Positions 51,151-59,082 are shown, counted from the stretch's first letter. The stretch: 64,000 nt of DNA from Pseudomonas sp. K2I15 (GCF_002204795.1 NZ_NIXO01000024.1:28844-92843), one strand, 5' to 3'. Numbers and translations: made by a program. Notes: generated from the letters alone by a model not told the origin.

Positions 51151-51298
51151 TGCCTTCGATTCAGTTCGCCACCCTTACAGTTTTTTCTATCACTGCCGCC
51201 CGTGCTCGACTATTGTGGCAACTGTCCCCGTACACTTCTAAACTGTGCCGGTATGTTTCACACAAAAATAAAATACCCGTGAAATCGAGTGCTGCGTC

Positions 51299-52738
51299 AT
51301 GACCAATCTGTTGCTTTACCAACGTATCGCCCAGCAACTGGCTGAGGATATCCGCCGCGGTGTCTATCAGCCGGGCGAGCGCGTGCCTTCGGTGCGCAAA
51401 ATGAGCTCCCAGCTCAACGTCAGCCACGCCACCGTGTTGCAGGCCTACGCGAACCTGGAAGACCAGGGGTTGATTCGCGCGCGGCCGCAGTCCGGGTATT
51501 ACGTGCACCAGACGCCGGCGCTCACCGCGCCCACGCCCGACATCGCCCGCGTCGAGCGTCCAGGGTTGGTCACCCGCAGCAGCATCATTCAACAGGTGTT
51601 GGTGGAGTCCCGCCGCGAAGGCGTGTTCCCGCTGGGCGCCGCCGTGCCGAGCGTCGACTACATGCCCGTGCGCGCTCTGCACCAGCAACTGGCCAAGGTC
51701 ACGCGCTTCCAGAGCCCACGGGCGTTCAGCTACATGTTCAGCCCGGGTTTTGAACCGCTGCGCCGCCAAGTGGCGATCCGTATGCGTGATGCCGGGGTGG
51801 TGGTCGACCCGTCCGAAGTGGTGATCACCCACGGGTGTGTCGACGCATTGCAGATGTCGTTGCGGGTACTGACGCGCCCAGGCGATTTGATCGCCGCCGA
51901 ATCGCCGACGTATTACGGCTTGCTGCAACTGGCGGATTTGCTGGGCCTGAAAGTCATCGAAATCCCCAGCGACCCGGCCACCGGCATGAGCCTGGAAGCC
52001 CTGCAACTGGCGGCCAACCAATGGTCGATCAAGGCGCTGGTGCTGACCACGCGCCTGAGCAATCCCCTGGGCGGCACCATGCCCGAAGAGCGGCAGAAAC
52101 AGTTGCTGCGCCTGGCTTCGGATTTTGATATCCAGGTGGTTGAGGACGATATCTATGGCGAACTGATGTTCGAGCTGGGTCGCACCAAGGCCCTGAAAGC
52201 CTACGACCGCCTGGACCGGGTGATCTATTGCTCCAGCTTCTCCAAGACCTTGTCACCGGGTATCCGCATTGGCTGGATGATCGCCGGCAAGTACCAGCAG
52301 GAGATCCAGCGCCTGCAAATGTTCAGCACCCATTCGGCCTGCAGCGTGACCCAGATGGGCACGGCGGCGTACCTGGAAAACGGCGGTTACGACCGGCATT
52401 TGCGCTATATCCGCCAGGAATACCGCAAGAACCTCAGCGCCTTCCAGCTGGCAGTGCAGCAATATTTCCCCGAAGGCACGCAGATGACCCGTCCGAACGG
52501 CGGTTTTATCCTGTGGGTCAGTTTGCCGGGGCGGGTCAATACCCAGGAACTGCACGTGCGTGCGTTGCAGCAAGGCATCAGCATTGCACCGGGGCTGATC
52601 TTCAGTAATACGGAACAGTTCAACCACTGTATTCGCCTGAACTGCGGCACGCCGTGGAACCGCGAAGCCGAGCGCGCGTTGATGACCCTCGGCATGCTGG
52701 CAAGCCAGTTGTGCCAGGAGACTGCGGCAGGGTTTTGA
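51299..52738 (+). CDS. MocR-type regulator (GntR winged helix plus aminotransferase domain)
   Basis: A 479-residue fusion of an N-terminal GntR winged helix (about residues 1-72, PSVRKMSSQLNVSHATVLQAYANLEDQGLIRARPQ in broken form) to a fold type I aminotransferase domain (about 90-470). The PLP-lysine motif SSFSKTLSPGIRIGW (about 310-324) has the Lys. Such regulators sense PLP or amino-acid-related ligands; the target genes are often adjacent or divergent, but none is obvious here. The ATG is preceded by a weak ribosome-binding site. Confidence 0.93.
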   Translation: MTNLLLYQRIAQQLAEDIRRGVYQPGERVPSVRKMSSQLNVSHATVLQAYANLEDQGLIRARPQSGYYVHQTPALTAPTPDIARVERPGLVTRSSIIQQVLVESRREGVFPLGAAVPSVDYMPVRALHQQLAKVTRFQSPRAFSYMFSPGFEPLRRQVAIRMRDAGVVVDPSEVVITHGCVDALQMSLRVLTRPGDLIAAESPTYYGLLQLADLLGLKVIEIPSDPATGMSLEALQLAANQWSIKALVLTTRLSNPLGGTMPEERQKQLLRLASDFDIQVVEDDIYGELMFELGRTKALKAYDRLDRVIYCSSFSKTLSPGIRIGWMIAGKYQQEIQRLQMFSTHSACSVTQMGTAAYLENGGYDRHLRYIRQEYRKNLSAFQLAVQQYFPEGTQMTRPNGGFILWVSLPGRVNTQELHVRALQQGISIAPGLIFSNTEQFNHCIRLNCGTPWNREAERALMTLGMLASQLCQETAAGF

Positions 52739-52842
52739 GGCACGGAAAGGGGACATAAAGAGTAGCTGGCTATTTAGCATGCTTGTCATGCCGCTCCCAA
52801 CAAGCGAGCATATGGCCTTCTGCCGTTAATGCTGCTGGCGAT

Positions 52843-53343
52843 ATGACTTATACCTTTCCTGCTGCGCTGCTGATCTGCGTGTTAAGCCTGTGCAACGCTG
52901 GCGCCGTTTTGGCGGCTCCCGCCAGTGAAACAGCGACTGCTGCCAGTACCCAGCCAAAGGCACCGGCGAAAAAAGCCGCTGTGGTAAAGAAAGCCCCGGT
53001 GGCGAAAAAAGCGCCGGTCAAGAAAGCAGCACCGACTAAAAAACGTGCACCTATCGCCAGCAAATCAAAATCAGCCCACGAAGTAGCCAAGACTCCGCTG
53101 CCGCCTGCGCAGTTGGATTTGACCCTGCCGTCGGACATGGTGCGGCACCTGCAACCCCTTGGCACGATGCCGCAGCCAAAGAACGTTCCTTTGTTGCCTC
53201 CCATGTTCGGTGAAAAGCCGGCTGACAACAGCGCTTTCCAGATCAACGGCCGGCTGCTCAGTAATGAAATGAAGCTGCAACTGCGTAATGAAGAACGGCG
53301 CGACGTTGAAGGCGCTGCGCTGGATTTTCAGTTCAGGCAATAA
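52843..53343 (+). CDS. Secreted or periplasmic Lys/Ala/Pro-rich protein of unknown function
   Basis: A 166-residue protein. The signal peptide (MTYTFPAALLICVLSLCNAG, cleavage after AVLA near residue 24) precedes a strongly basic segment of KKAPVAKK-type repeats (about residues 40-75), like histone H1 tails or AlgP-type proteins, then a more ordinary C-terminal part (QLDLTLPSDMVRHLQPLG, AFQINGRLLSNEMKLQLRNE). The basic part could bind nucleic acid or anionic polymers in the envelope; function not known. An open extension upstream (52783) is less likely, as it lacks a signal. Confidence 0.78.
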   Translation: MTYTFPAALLICVLSLCNAGAVLAAPASETATAASTQPKAPAKKAAVVKKAPVAKKAPVKKAAPTKKRAPIASKSKSAHEVAKTPLPPAQLDLTLPSDMVRHLQPLGTMPQPKNVPLLPPMFGEKPADNSAFQINGRLLSNEMKLQLRNEERRDVEGAALDFQFRQ

Positions 53344-53354
53344 ACCCGACGAGT

Positions 53355-53410
53355 AAAAGTGACGTGCGCCTCTGACCTTCTGTCGCAGACTGGTCAGTCA
53401 CTTTTGTTTT
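53355..53410 (+). terminator. Structured intrinsic terminator
   Basis: Perfect 9-bp arms AAAAGTGAC (53355-53363) and GTCACTTTT (53397-53405), with an inner CTGACC/GGTCAG pair. Follows the basic-protein gene by 12 bases and precedes TTTTG. Confidence 0.65.
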
Positions 53411-53506
53411 CAGTGAAAAACCCCTGTGAAGCCAATTTAAAACGTCTGTTTAAGCGCGTAGTCTTACGTGGCCATCAACACTTGAGCTGTCGAGGATCTG
53501 TTCGTC

Positions 53507-53761
53507 ATGAAATGCCGTGAAGGCTGTGGCGCTTGCTGCATTGCCCCATCCATCAGCTCACCGTTGCCGGGAATGCCTGCCGGCAAACCAGCGGGCGAAC
53601 GCTGCCTGCATCTGTCGGTCGAACAACTGTGCCAGTTGTTTGGCCAACCTGAGCGGCCGGCGGTGTGCAGTTCGTTCCAGGCGGATATCGAGGTCTGTGG
53701 CAACAGCCAGGAAGAAGCGATCAGGTTGATCGGCTGGTGGGAACAGATGACGGCGGCTTAG
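53507..53761 (+). CDS. YkgJ family cysteine-cluster protein
   Basis: An 84-residue protein with the YkgJ-type pattern CREGCGACC at the start and later Cys residues (GERCLHLS, PAVCSSF, EVCGNS), compatible with binding a zinc or iron-sulfur cluster. Family members have no clear function. The start lacks a strong ribosome-binding site. It is downstream of the basic-protein gene and upstream of the START-domain gene, with no overlap. Confidence 0.88.
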   Translation: MKCREGCGACCIAPSISSPLPGMPAGKPAGERCLHLSVEQLCQLFGQPERPAVCSSFQADIEVCGNSQEEAIRLIGWWEQMTAA

Positions 53762-53805
53762 TGGGCTGTTCAAAGTACTGAACTTCAACAATAAGGAATA
53801 AGACC

Positions 53806-54411
53806 ATGGGTTCACTGAAACGAATTGCGGTGTTGTGCGGTTTTACCGCTTTGTTTGCAGCTGCTGCGCACGCTGAAGACTGGCAGACAGCCAAGGATGA
53901 AGACGGCATCAAAGTCTCCTTGAGTGAAATTGCCGGCTCCAAGTACAAGGCTTATCGCGGCGTGACCACCATCAAGGCGCCGCTGGCCAAGATCCAGGCG
54001 TTGCAGGAAGACGTGGCGGGGGCCTGTTCCTGGATCCACGAATGCAAGTCGCAAAAACTGCTCAAGCAGGAAGGCGACAAGAGCTGGACCTACACTCAGT
54101 TCAAGGCCCCGTTCCCGGTGACCGATCGTGACTCGATCCTGGAAATCACCACCACCAAGGCCGCCGATGGCACCGTGACCCGCAAGCTGTTGGAAGTGCC
54201 CACCTACCAGCCCGAAGTAAAAGGCTATGTGCGCGTAGCCCAGGTCGACGGTTACTGGAAACTGGTGCCCAAAGGCGACAACCTGACCGAAGTGACTTAC
54301 CAGGTGCACACCGAGCCAGGTGGCAGCGTGCCGTCGTGGCTGGCCAACAAGTTTGTGGTGGACGCACCGTTCAACACCTTGAAAGCCCTGAAAGAACACG
54401 CTGAGAAGTAA
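53806..54411 (+). CDS. START domain-containing periplasmic protein
   Basis: A 201-residue protein. The signal peptide (MGSLKRIAVLCGFTALFAAAAHA, cleaved near residue 23) precedes a START/SRPBCC-fold domain (about residues 25-195), with DGIKVSLSEIAGSKYKAYRG and SWTYTQFKAPFPVTDRDSI as hydrophobic-cavity strands in broken form. START domains bind lipids or sterols in a deep pocket; a periplasmic lipid-binding role is inferred. AATAAGGAATAAGACC precedes the ATG. Confidence 0.88.
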   Translation: MGSLKRIAVLCGFTALFAAAAHAEDWQTAKDEDGIKVSLSEIAGSKYKAYRGVTTIKAPLAKIQALQEDVAGACSWIHECKSQKLLKQEGDKSWTYTQFKAPFPVTDRDSILEITTTKAADGTVTRKLLEVPTYQPEVKGYVRVAQVDGYWKLVPKGDNLTEVTYQVHTEPGGSVPSWLANKFVVDAPFNTLKALKEHAEK

Positions 54412-54514
54412 GTACAGCTGATCAGGTGCCTCCTGCCTTGAGTGGAACGATTTTCGAGCCCTCAAGGTCCAGATGTGTGTAAGCCCACCCATGGGTTTTA
54501 TCGAGGAGGCACTG

Positions 54515-54751
54515 ATGCAAACGTGGAACATTACCTTCGTTGATGATCATGGCGTGCAGTCTGTGGAGCAGTTCACCTGCGCCGAAAAGCCCAGCCTTGA
54601 AGACGCTGCCCATATGATCCGTGCGAAATTGTTGCCAGTGGCCGCCGAACTGGACCTCAATGACCTGGAGGGCCGCACCGACGAGCCAACGGTCAAGAGC
54701 CTGAAAACCCAGAACGCCATTCAAATCCTCAGCATTAGCCCCGTCTCCTGA
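54515..54751 (+). CDS. Small protein of unknown function
   Basis: A 78-residue cytoplasmic-looking protein starting MQTWNITFVDDHGVQSVEQF, preceded by a good GAGGAGGCACTG ribosome-binding site. An in-frame ATG 14 codons earlier (54473) adds a non-homologous stretch. The pattern FVDDHGVQSVEQFTCAEKPSLEDAAHMIRAKLLP suggests a small alpha/beta fold. No family was recognised. Confidence 0.75.
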   Translation: MQTWNITFVDDHGVQSVEQFTCAEKPSLEDAAHMIRAKLLPVAAELDLNDLEGRTDEPTVKSLKTQNAIQILSISPVS

Positions 54752-54964
54752 ACATTCCCTGTACGTCGTTAAACAGCCTCTGGTGGAGCTGATAGCTTCG
54801 CGTTACTCTGCAAGGGAGATCAGCGAATGAATCGCTAAGGTCTGGTCTTGTCAGCTACATGCTTGTCTCCCAGCGGCGACGTCATTGCCGTAACACCCGC
54901 GCCCCTGCAGCGCGGACCTTGGGAAGCACGGAAAGTCTATCCATCGGTTTGAGGAGGACGTTTC

Positions 54965-55306
54965 ATGAGCACAGCCTATCAAGAAGACATCAGCACCAAC
55001 GTGTTGCGCCGCATGAAAGAGGGCGGCTTTGACTTCTCGCGTTTCCACCCCATCGAGTTCTACGCCATTTTCCCGGATGAGGAACGTGCGCGCCGGGCTG
55101 CGGGTCGGTTTCGTGGAGAGTCCCTGAATGCCCAGGTCAGCGCGCGCGATGACGGCGCCTGGTACCTGGAATTGAGCAAAATCATGTTCGCCACCTACGA
55201 CGGTATAGGAGACTTCGAGCAGGACTTTGAGGCGGTGGTCGAGCCCTTGGGCGGGATCATCGAAGGATGGGGCGTAAAACAGGAGGTGCGTGGGTTACCC
55301 ATGTAG
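54965..55306 (+). CDS. rraB: Ribonuclease E inhibitor RraB
   Basis: A 113-residue RraB-type protein. RraB binds the C-terminal scaffold of RNase E in E. coli and alters degradosome composition and activity. The sequence FDFSRFHPIEFYAIFPDEERARRAAGRF (broken here) and the acidic C-terminal half ending IIEGWGVKQEV fit the family. GAGGAGGACG precedes the ATG. The partner gene rne is in the same window, 44 kb away, so the two are not operonic. Confidence 0.88.
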   Translation: MSTAYQEDISTNVLRRMKEGGFDFSRFHPIEFYAIFPDEERARRAAGRFRGESLNAQVSARDDGAWYLELSKIMFATYDGIGDFEQDFEAVVEPLGGIIEGWGVKQEVRGLPM

Positions 55307-55332
55307 CAGGATGAACAACAACACAGCGTATC

Positions 55333-55358
55333 GGCTGACCTTTGGGTCGGCCGTTTTT
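55333..55358 (+). terminator. Intrinsic terminator after rraB
   Basis: Stem GGCTGACC/GGTCGGCC (one G-U) with a TTTG loop, followed by GTTTTTG. It is 27 bases after the rraB stop. Confidence 0.88.
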
Positions 55359-55385
55359 GTTTCTGGCGCGGGAAAAATCCTGCGC

Positions 55386-55413
55386 AAAAAAAAGCCACCC
55401 GAGCAGGGTGGCC
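55386..55413 (-). terminator. Minus-strand intrinsic terminator (of the candidate sRNA)
   Basis: GCCACCC-TGCTC-GGGTGGC followed by T8, in minus orientation. There is no minus-strand protein gene it could belong to. Confidence 0.85.
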
Positions 55414-55505
55414 AAAGGGAAGATCGCAAAGGAGGAGAGCGATTCGGTAAAAGCAGTGTTGCGCAATGGATGAAGCTGTAGGACGTGTCCTGTTCAGCTG
55501 ATGGG
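55386..55505 (-). ncRNA. Candidate small RNA with intrinsic terminator
   Basis: A minus-strand RNA is inferred from a terminator at its 3' end: stem GCCACCC/GGGTGGC (55394-55412) followed by T8 (55386-55393). No gene is upstream on that strand, so the terminator must serve a short transcript. A -10-like GATAAT around 55508-55514 would give a start near 55505 and about 120 nucleotides. The transcript would contain a hairpin with AGCTG/CAGCT and AGGA/TCCT stems and a single-stranded CTCTCCTCCTTTGCG stretch that can pair with Shine-Dalgarno sequences. No known Pseudomonas sRNA was recognised. Confidence 0.5.
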
Positions 55506-55545
55506 GGTGATTATCCGCAGGGTTTGCCGGGCGGTGAAATCAACT

Positions 55546-55568
55546 ATGACTATGCTGTTGATAGTCAT
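55546..55568. promoter_or_regulatory. 8-bp dyad upstream of the ATP-grasp operon
   Basis: Perfect arms ATGACTAT (55546-55553) and ATAGTCAT (55561-55568) with a 7-base spacer. It lies about 45 bases upstream of the NtrC-type enhancer and about 50 bases from the candidate sRNA start, and could act on either. Confidence 0.5.
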
Positions 55569-55613
55569 GGCCTGCATTGCAATGAGGCGGCGGGCATGAC
55601 AGCGGGCATTTGC

Positions 55614-55630
55614 TGCACCGGGACGGTGCG
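55614..55630. promoter_or_regulatory. NtrC-type enhancer (UAS)
   Basis: TGCACC-GGGAC-GGTGCG, matching the NtrC consensus TGCACC-N5-GGTGCA in 11 of 12 fixed positions. The centre is about 86 bases upstream of the predicted sigma-54 start, the usual enhancer distance. Confidence 0.75.
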
Positions 55631-55650
55631 CTGAGGTCTGCGCTTATATC

Positions 55651-55663
55651 TAACTGATTGATA
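55651..55663 (-). promoter_or_regulatory. IHF binding site
   Basis: On the minus strand TATCAATCAGTTA matches the full IHF consensus WATCARNNNNTTR. It lies between the NtrC-type enhancer and the sigma-54 promoter, where IHF bends DNA to bring the activator to the polymerase. Confidence 0.72.
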
Positions 55664-55681
55664 CTTAAGTGTTTATGCCGC

Positions 55682-55696
55682 TGGCACGGGCCTTGC
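55682..55696 (+). promoter_or_regulatory. Sigma-54 (RpoN) promoter of ATP-grasp operon
   Basis: CTGGCACGGGCCTTGCG (from 55681) matches YTGGCACG-N4-TTGCW in all but the last base, with GG and GC exactly ten bases apart. The expected start is about 55708, 24 bases before the ATG at 55732. Confidence 0.82.
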
Positions 55697-55731
55697 GATG
55701 GTTCTTGCGTCCGGGTGACAAGGAGTACGGC

Positions 55732-57141
55732 ATGATCCGCACTTATTATGATGAGATGTACGACGGGGCAGGGCTGGTGCGCCCCCATTACCGCGAATTT
55801 GCCCGCTGGTTGGCCGAGACGCCCCCTGAACTGCTGGCCCAGCGCCGGCGTGAAGCTGATTTGCTGTTTCACCGGGCCGGTATCACGTTCACGCTGTATG
55901 GCGATGAGCAAGGCACTGAACGCCTGATTCCCTTCGACACGATTCCCCGCAGCATCCCGGCCAGTGAATGGCGGATTGTCGAGCGCGGCTGCATCCAGCG
56001 GGTCAAGGCGTTGAACATGTTCCTCGCCGACCTGTACCACGAACAACGCATCATCAAGGCCGGGATCATCCCCGCCGAGCAAGTGCTGGCCAACGAGCAG
56101 TACCAGTTGGCGATGCAGGGCCTGGACCTGCACCGCGATATCTATTCCCACATCTCCGGCGTCGACCTCGTACGCGATGGCGACGGTACTTACTACGTCC
56201 TCGAAGACAACCTGCGCACTCCCAGCGGCGTGAGCTACATGCTCGAAGACCGCAAGATGATGATGCGCCTGTTCCCCGAACTGTTCGCCGCCCAGCGCAT
56301 CGCACCGATCGACCATTACCCCAACCTGTTGCTCGACACCCTGAAAAGCTCCAGCCCGCTGGATAACCCAAGCGTGGTGGTGCTGACGCCGGGGCGTTTC
56401 AACAGTGCGTTCTTTGAGCATGCGTTCCTGGCCCGTGAAATGGGCGTGGAACTGGTGGAAGGCGCCGACCTGTTTGTGCGCGATGACCGTGTGTTCATGC
56501 GCACCACCGACGGCCCCAAAGCGGTGGATGTGATCTACCGCCGGCTCGACGACGCATTCCTCGACCCGCTGGCCTTCAACCCCGACTCCATGCTCGGCGT
56601 GCCAGGCCTTTTGGCGGCGTATCGCTCGGGCAATGTGGTACTGGCGAATGCCATCGGCACCGGGGTGGCGGATGACAAGTCGGTGTACCCGTTCGTCACC
56701 GAGATGATCCGTTTTTACCTGGATGAAGAGCCAATCCTGAAGAATGTTCCGACGTTCCAGTGCCGTAATCCCAGTGAATTGTCCCACGTACTGGCCAACC
56801 TTCCTGAACTGGTGGTGAAGGAAACCCAGGGCTCTGGTGGTTACGGCATGTTGGTCGGCCCGGCAGCCACGGCGGCAGAGATCGAAGCCTTCCGCGCGCG
56901 CATCAAGGCCAAGCCCCACGCCTATATCGCGCAGCCAACATTGTGCTTGTCGACGTGCCCGACCTTCGTCGAAAACGGCATCGCCCCACGCCATATCGAC
57001 CTGCGCCCGTTCGTGCTGCAAGGCAAGGAAACCCGCGTGGTACCCGGCGGCCTGACCCGTGTGGCGCTGCGCGAAGGTTCGCTGGTGGTCAACTCGTCCC
57101 AAGGCGGCGGCACCAAAGACACCTGGGTGGTTGAGGATTGA
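55732..57141 (+). CDS. Circularly permuted ATP-grasp protein (type 2)
   Basis: A 469-residue ATP-grasp enzyme of the circularly permuted type 2 family (formerly DUF404/DUF407). It is expected to join a carboxylate to an amine using ATP, producing an amide or peptide. Visible blocks are VLEDNLRTPSGVSYMLEDR (about 165-183), and VVKETQGSGGYGMLVGP and HIDLRPFVLQG with the ATP-binding Lys and acidic metal ligands. The start MIRTYYDEMYDG was chosen: an upstream in-frame extension overlaps the promoter and AAGGAG precedes this ATG. It is followed after three bases by the alpha-E gene. Confidence 0.92.
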   Translation: MIRTYYDEMYDGAGLVRPHYREFARWLAETPPELLAQRRREADLLFHRAGITFTLYGDEQGTERLIPFDTIPRSIPASEWRIVERGCIQRVKALNMFLADLYHEQRIIKAGIIPAEQVLANEQYQLAMQGLDLHRDIYSHISGVDLVRDGDGTYYVLEDNLRTPSGVSYMLEDRKMMMRLFPELFAAQRIAPIDHYPNLLLDTLKSSSPLDNPSVVVLTPGRFNSAFFEHAFLAREMGVELVEGADLFVRDDRVFMRTTDGPKAVDVIYRRLDDAFLDPLAFNPDSMLGVPGLLAAYRSGNVVLANAIGTGVADDKSVYPFVTEMIRFYLDEEPILKNVPTFQCRNPSELSHVLANLPELVVKETQGSGGYGMLVGPAATAAEIEAFRARIKAKPHAYIAQPTLCLSTCPTFVENGIAPRHIDLRPFVLQGKETRVVPGGLTRVALREGSLVVNSSQGGGTKDTWVVED

Positions 57142-57144
57142 AAT

Positions 57145-58095
57145 ATGTTGAGTAGAACTGCCTCGGATTTGTATTGGATGTCGCGCTACCTGGAGCGTGC
57201 GGAAAACCTCGCGCGGATGCTCGATGTCAGTTATTCGCTGTCGCTGATGCCCCAGGACGGGCGCGGTGATGGCCTGCATGAACTGGCGATGCCGCTGCTG
57301 ATCACCGGTACCCTCGACGATTACCGCGAGCGCCACGGTGAACTGCACGCCGAGCGCCTGCTGCACTTCTTCGCGCTGGATGCCGCCAACCCGGCAAGCA
57401 TCTACAGCTGCCTGGGTTCCGCGCGGGCCAGTGCCCATGCGGTACGTGGGCGAATCACCGCCGACATGTGGGAAAACATCAACGCCACCTGGCTGGAAAT
57501 TCGCGACATCGCCCAGCAAGGCCTAAGCCGCTACGGCATGAGCCGTTTCTGCGAATGGGTCAAGGAACGTTCCCACCTGTTCCGTGGCGCCACCTACGGC
57601 ACCATCATGCGTAACGACGCGTTTCGTTTTATTCGCCTCGGCACCTTTATCGAACGCGCCGACAACACCCTGCGCTTGCTGGATGCCCGCTACGAAATGG
57701 CCGGCGACCAAGCCGAAGCGGTCACCGATGGCACGGCCCACGCCTACTATCAGTGGAGTGCGCTATTAAGGGCATTGTCGTCGTTCGAGGCCTACACCGA
57801 GATCTACCGCGACGCCCCCGGCGCCCGGCAAGTCGCCGAATTGTTGCTGCTGCGCGCCGACGTCCCGCGGTCGCTGCGGGCGTGCAGTGAAGAGATCGAC
57901 CAGATCCTTGGCAGCCTGCCCGGCGTCAACGGTCGCCCGGCCCAGCGCCTGGCGGCCGAGATGGACGCGCGCCTGCGCTATACCTCCATCGACGAAATTC
58001 TCGAGGAAGGCCTGCACGCTTGGCTGACCGACTTCATCCCGCTCGTGCGCGAGCTGGGCGATGCTATTTACAGTTCCTACCTGGAGGCGGCATGA
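57145..58095 (+). CDS. Alpha-E domain-containing protein
   Basis: A 316-residue protein of the all-helical alpha-E family (formerly DUF403), which is found almost always next to circularly permuted ATP-grasp genes and is thought to be its partner. The N-terminal MLSRTASDLYWMSRYLERAENLARMLDV (broken here) and the RGRITADMWENIN region are characteristic. No enzymatic motif is visible, so it may be structural. The ATGA overlap with the transglutaminase gene shows translational coupling. Confidence 0.9.
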   Translation: MLSRTASDLYWMSRYLERAENLARMLDVSYSLSLMPQDGRGDGLHELAMPLLITGTLDDYRERHGELHAERLLHFFALDAANPASIYSCLGSARASAHAVRGRITADMWENINATWLEIRDIAQQGLSRYGMSRFCEWVKERSHLFRGATYGTIMRNDAFRFIRLGTFIERADNTLRLLDARYEMAGDQAEAVTDGTAHAYYQWSALLRALSSFEAYTEIYRDAPGARQVAELLLLRADVPRSLRACSEEIDQILGSLPGVNGRPAQRLAAEMDARLRYTSIDEILEEGLHAWLTDFIPLVRELGDAIYSSYLEAA

Positions 58096-58895
58096 GACTT
58101 TCCATCAGCCACGAAACCACCTACCACTACGAAGACCAGGTGCGTGCCAGCATCCAGTACCTGCGGCTCACGCCCCACGACAGCGAGCGCCAGCACGTCC
58201 TCAGTTGGCAGCTGGACCTGCCCCGGCCAGTACGGGCGCAACTGGACCCGTTCGGTAACATCCTGCACGTGCTGACCATGGACGAGCCCCACGAAGCCAT
58301 CATCATTGGTGCTCGTGGCCAGGTGGACATCGACGAATTGCGCGAAGCCGAGCATGAAAGCCAGTCGGCCTTTCCGTTCCTGCGCTGCACCCGTTTGACC
58401 GAGCCGGACGAGGCCCTGCGCAGCTTTGCCGAAAAGCACTGCCACCAGCGCCGCGACCGCAGTGCGTTGATCGACCTGATGCATGCGCTGAACCAGTACA
58501 TGACCTATTCGCCGGGTTCTACCGAAGTCGACACCTGCGCCGCCAAAGCCTTCGCCGGGCGTGCCGGGGTATGCCAGGACCACACCCATGCATTCCTTGC
58601 CTGTGCCCGTAGCCTGGGGATTCCGGCGCGGTATGTGTCGGGGTATTTGTACAGCGAAGACTGCGAGCACCTGGCCAGCCATGCGTGGGCCGAAGCCTGG
58701 CTGGATGACGCCTGGTACAGCTTTGACGTGACCAATCAACTGGCCCGGCCGGAGCGACATTTGAAGCTGGCGGTGGGGTTGGATTACCTGGACGCTTGCC
58801 CGGTGCGGGGTATGCGCCGTGGGGGAGGGCATGAACAGATGCATGCCAAGGTATTTGTGGCGCCGACACCGGTGATTTCGGTGCAGCAGCAGTAG
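58092..58895 (+). CDS. Transglutaminase-like protein
   Basis: A 267-residue protein with an N-terminal bacterial transglutaminase-like domain (about residues 1-100) and a C-terminal papain-type transglutaminase core. The triad is visible as Cys in GRAGVCQDHTHAFL (about 161-174), His in SHAWAEAWL and Asp in WYSFDVTNQ. Relatives hydrolyse or form amide bonds. There is no signal peptide, so it acts in the cytoplasm. It ends the three-gene operon; the start MRLSISHETTYHYED was chosen since the upstream extension overlaps the alpha-E gene. Confidence 0.92.
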   Translation: MRLSISHETTYHYEDQVRASIQYLRLTPHDSERQHVLSWQLDLPRPVRAQLDPFGNILHVLTMDEPHEAIIIGARGQVDIDELREAEHESQSAFPFLRCTRLTEPDEALRSFAEKHCHQRRDRSALIDLMHALNQYMTYSPGSTEVDTCAAKAFAGRAGVCQDHTHAFLACARSLGIPARYVSGYLYSEDCEHLASHAWAEAWLDDAWYSFDVTNQLARPERHLKLAVGLDYLDACPVRGMRRGGGHEQMHAKVFVAPTPVISVQQQ

Positions 58896-58935
58896 GATCC
58901 TAGGAGAGAAGGCTTTCCGTGGCCGGAGAGCTTTA

Positions 58936-59069
58936 TGTGGCGAGGGAGCTTGCTCCCGCTGGGCTGCGCAGCAGCCCCAAACCAGACGATTACATTTCTC
59001 CAGACAGACCTTGGTAGCCGGTTTTTGGGCCGCTTCGCAACCCAGCGGGAGCAAGCTCCCTCGCCACAG
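58936..59069. repeat. REP-type palindrome, GTGGCGAGGGAGCTTGCTCCC family
   Basis: Second member of the family at 41547-41680: TGTGGCGAGGGAGCTTGCTC and its complement on either side of an inner hairpin, between the transglutaminase gene and the convergent cytochrome gene. Confidence 0.88.
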
Positions 59070-59082
59070 GTTTGCCGGAGCC

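Larger units (their letters stand above)
50953..51298. other. Gap between OmpA-type gene and MocR regulator
   Basis: About 345 bases holding the REP palindrome and terminator noted separately, and presumably the MocR promoter in the final 150 A+T-richer bases. No gene is seen. Confidence 0.5.

Noticed and set aside
55257..55466. A 69-codon minus-strand frame with a hydrophobic stretch
   Set aside because: It uses a poor TTG start and reads through a strong terminator and the rraB terminator region; the candidate sRNA explains the sequence better.
55540..57519. A 659-codon minus-strand frame under the ATP-grasp gene
   Set aside because: Antisense shadow of a gene with intact conserved blocks; His/Gln-rich composition is typical of such shadows.
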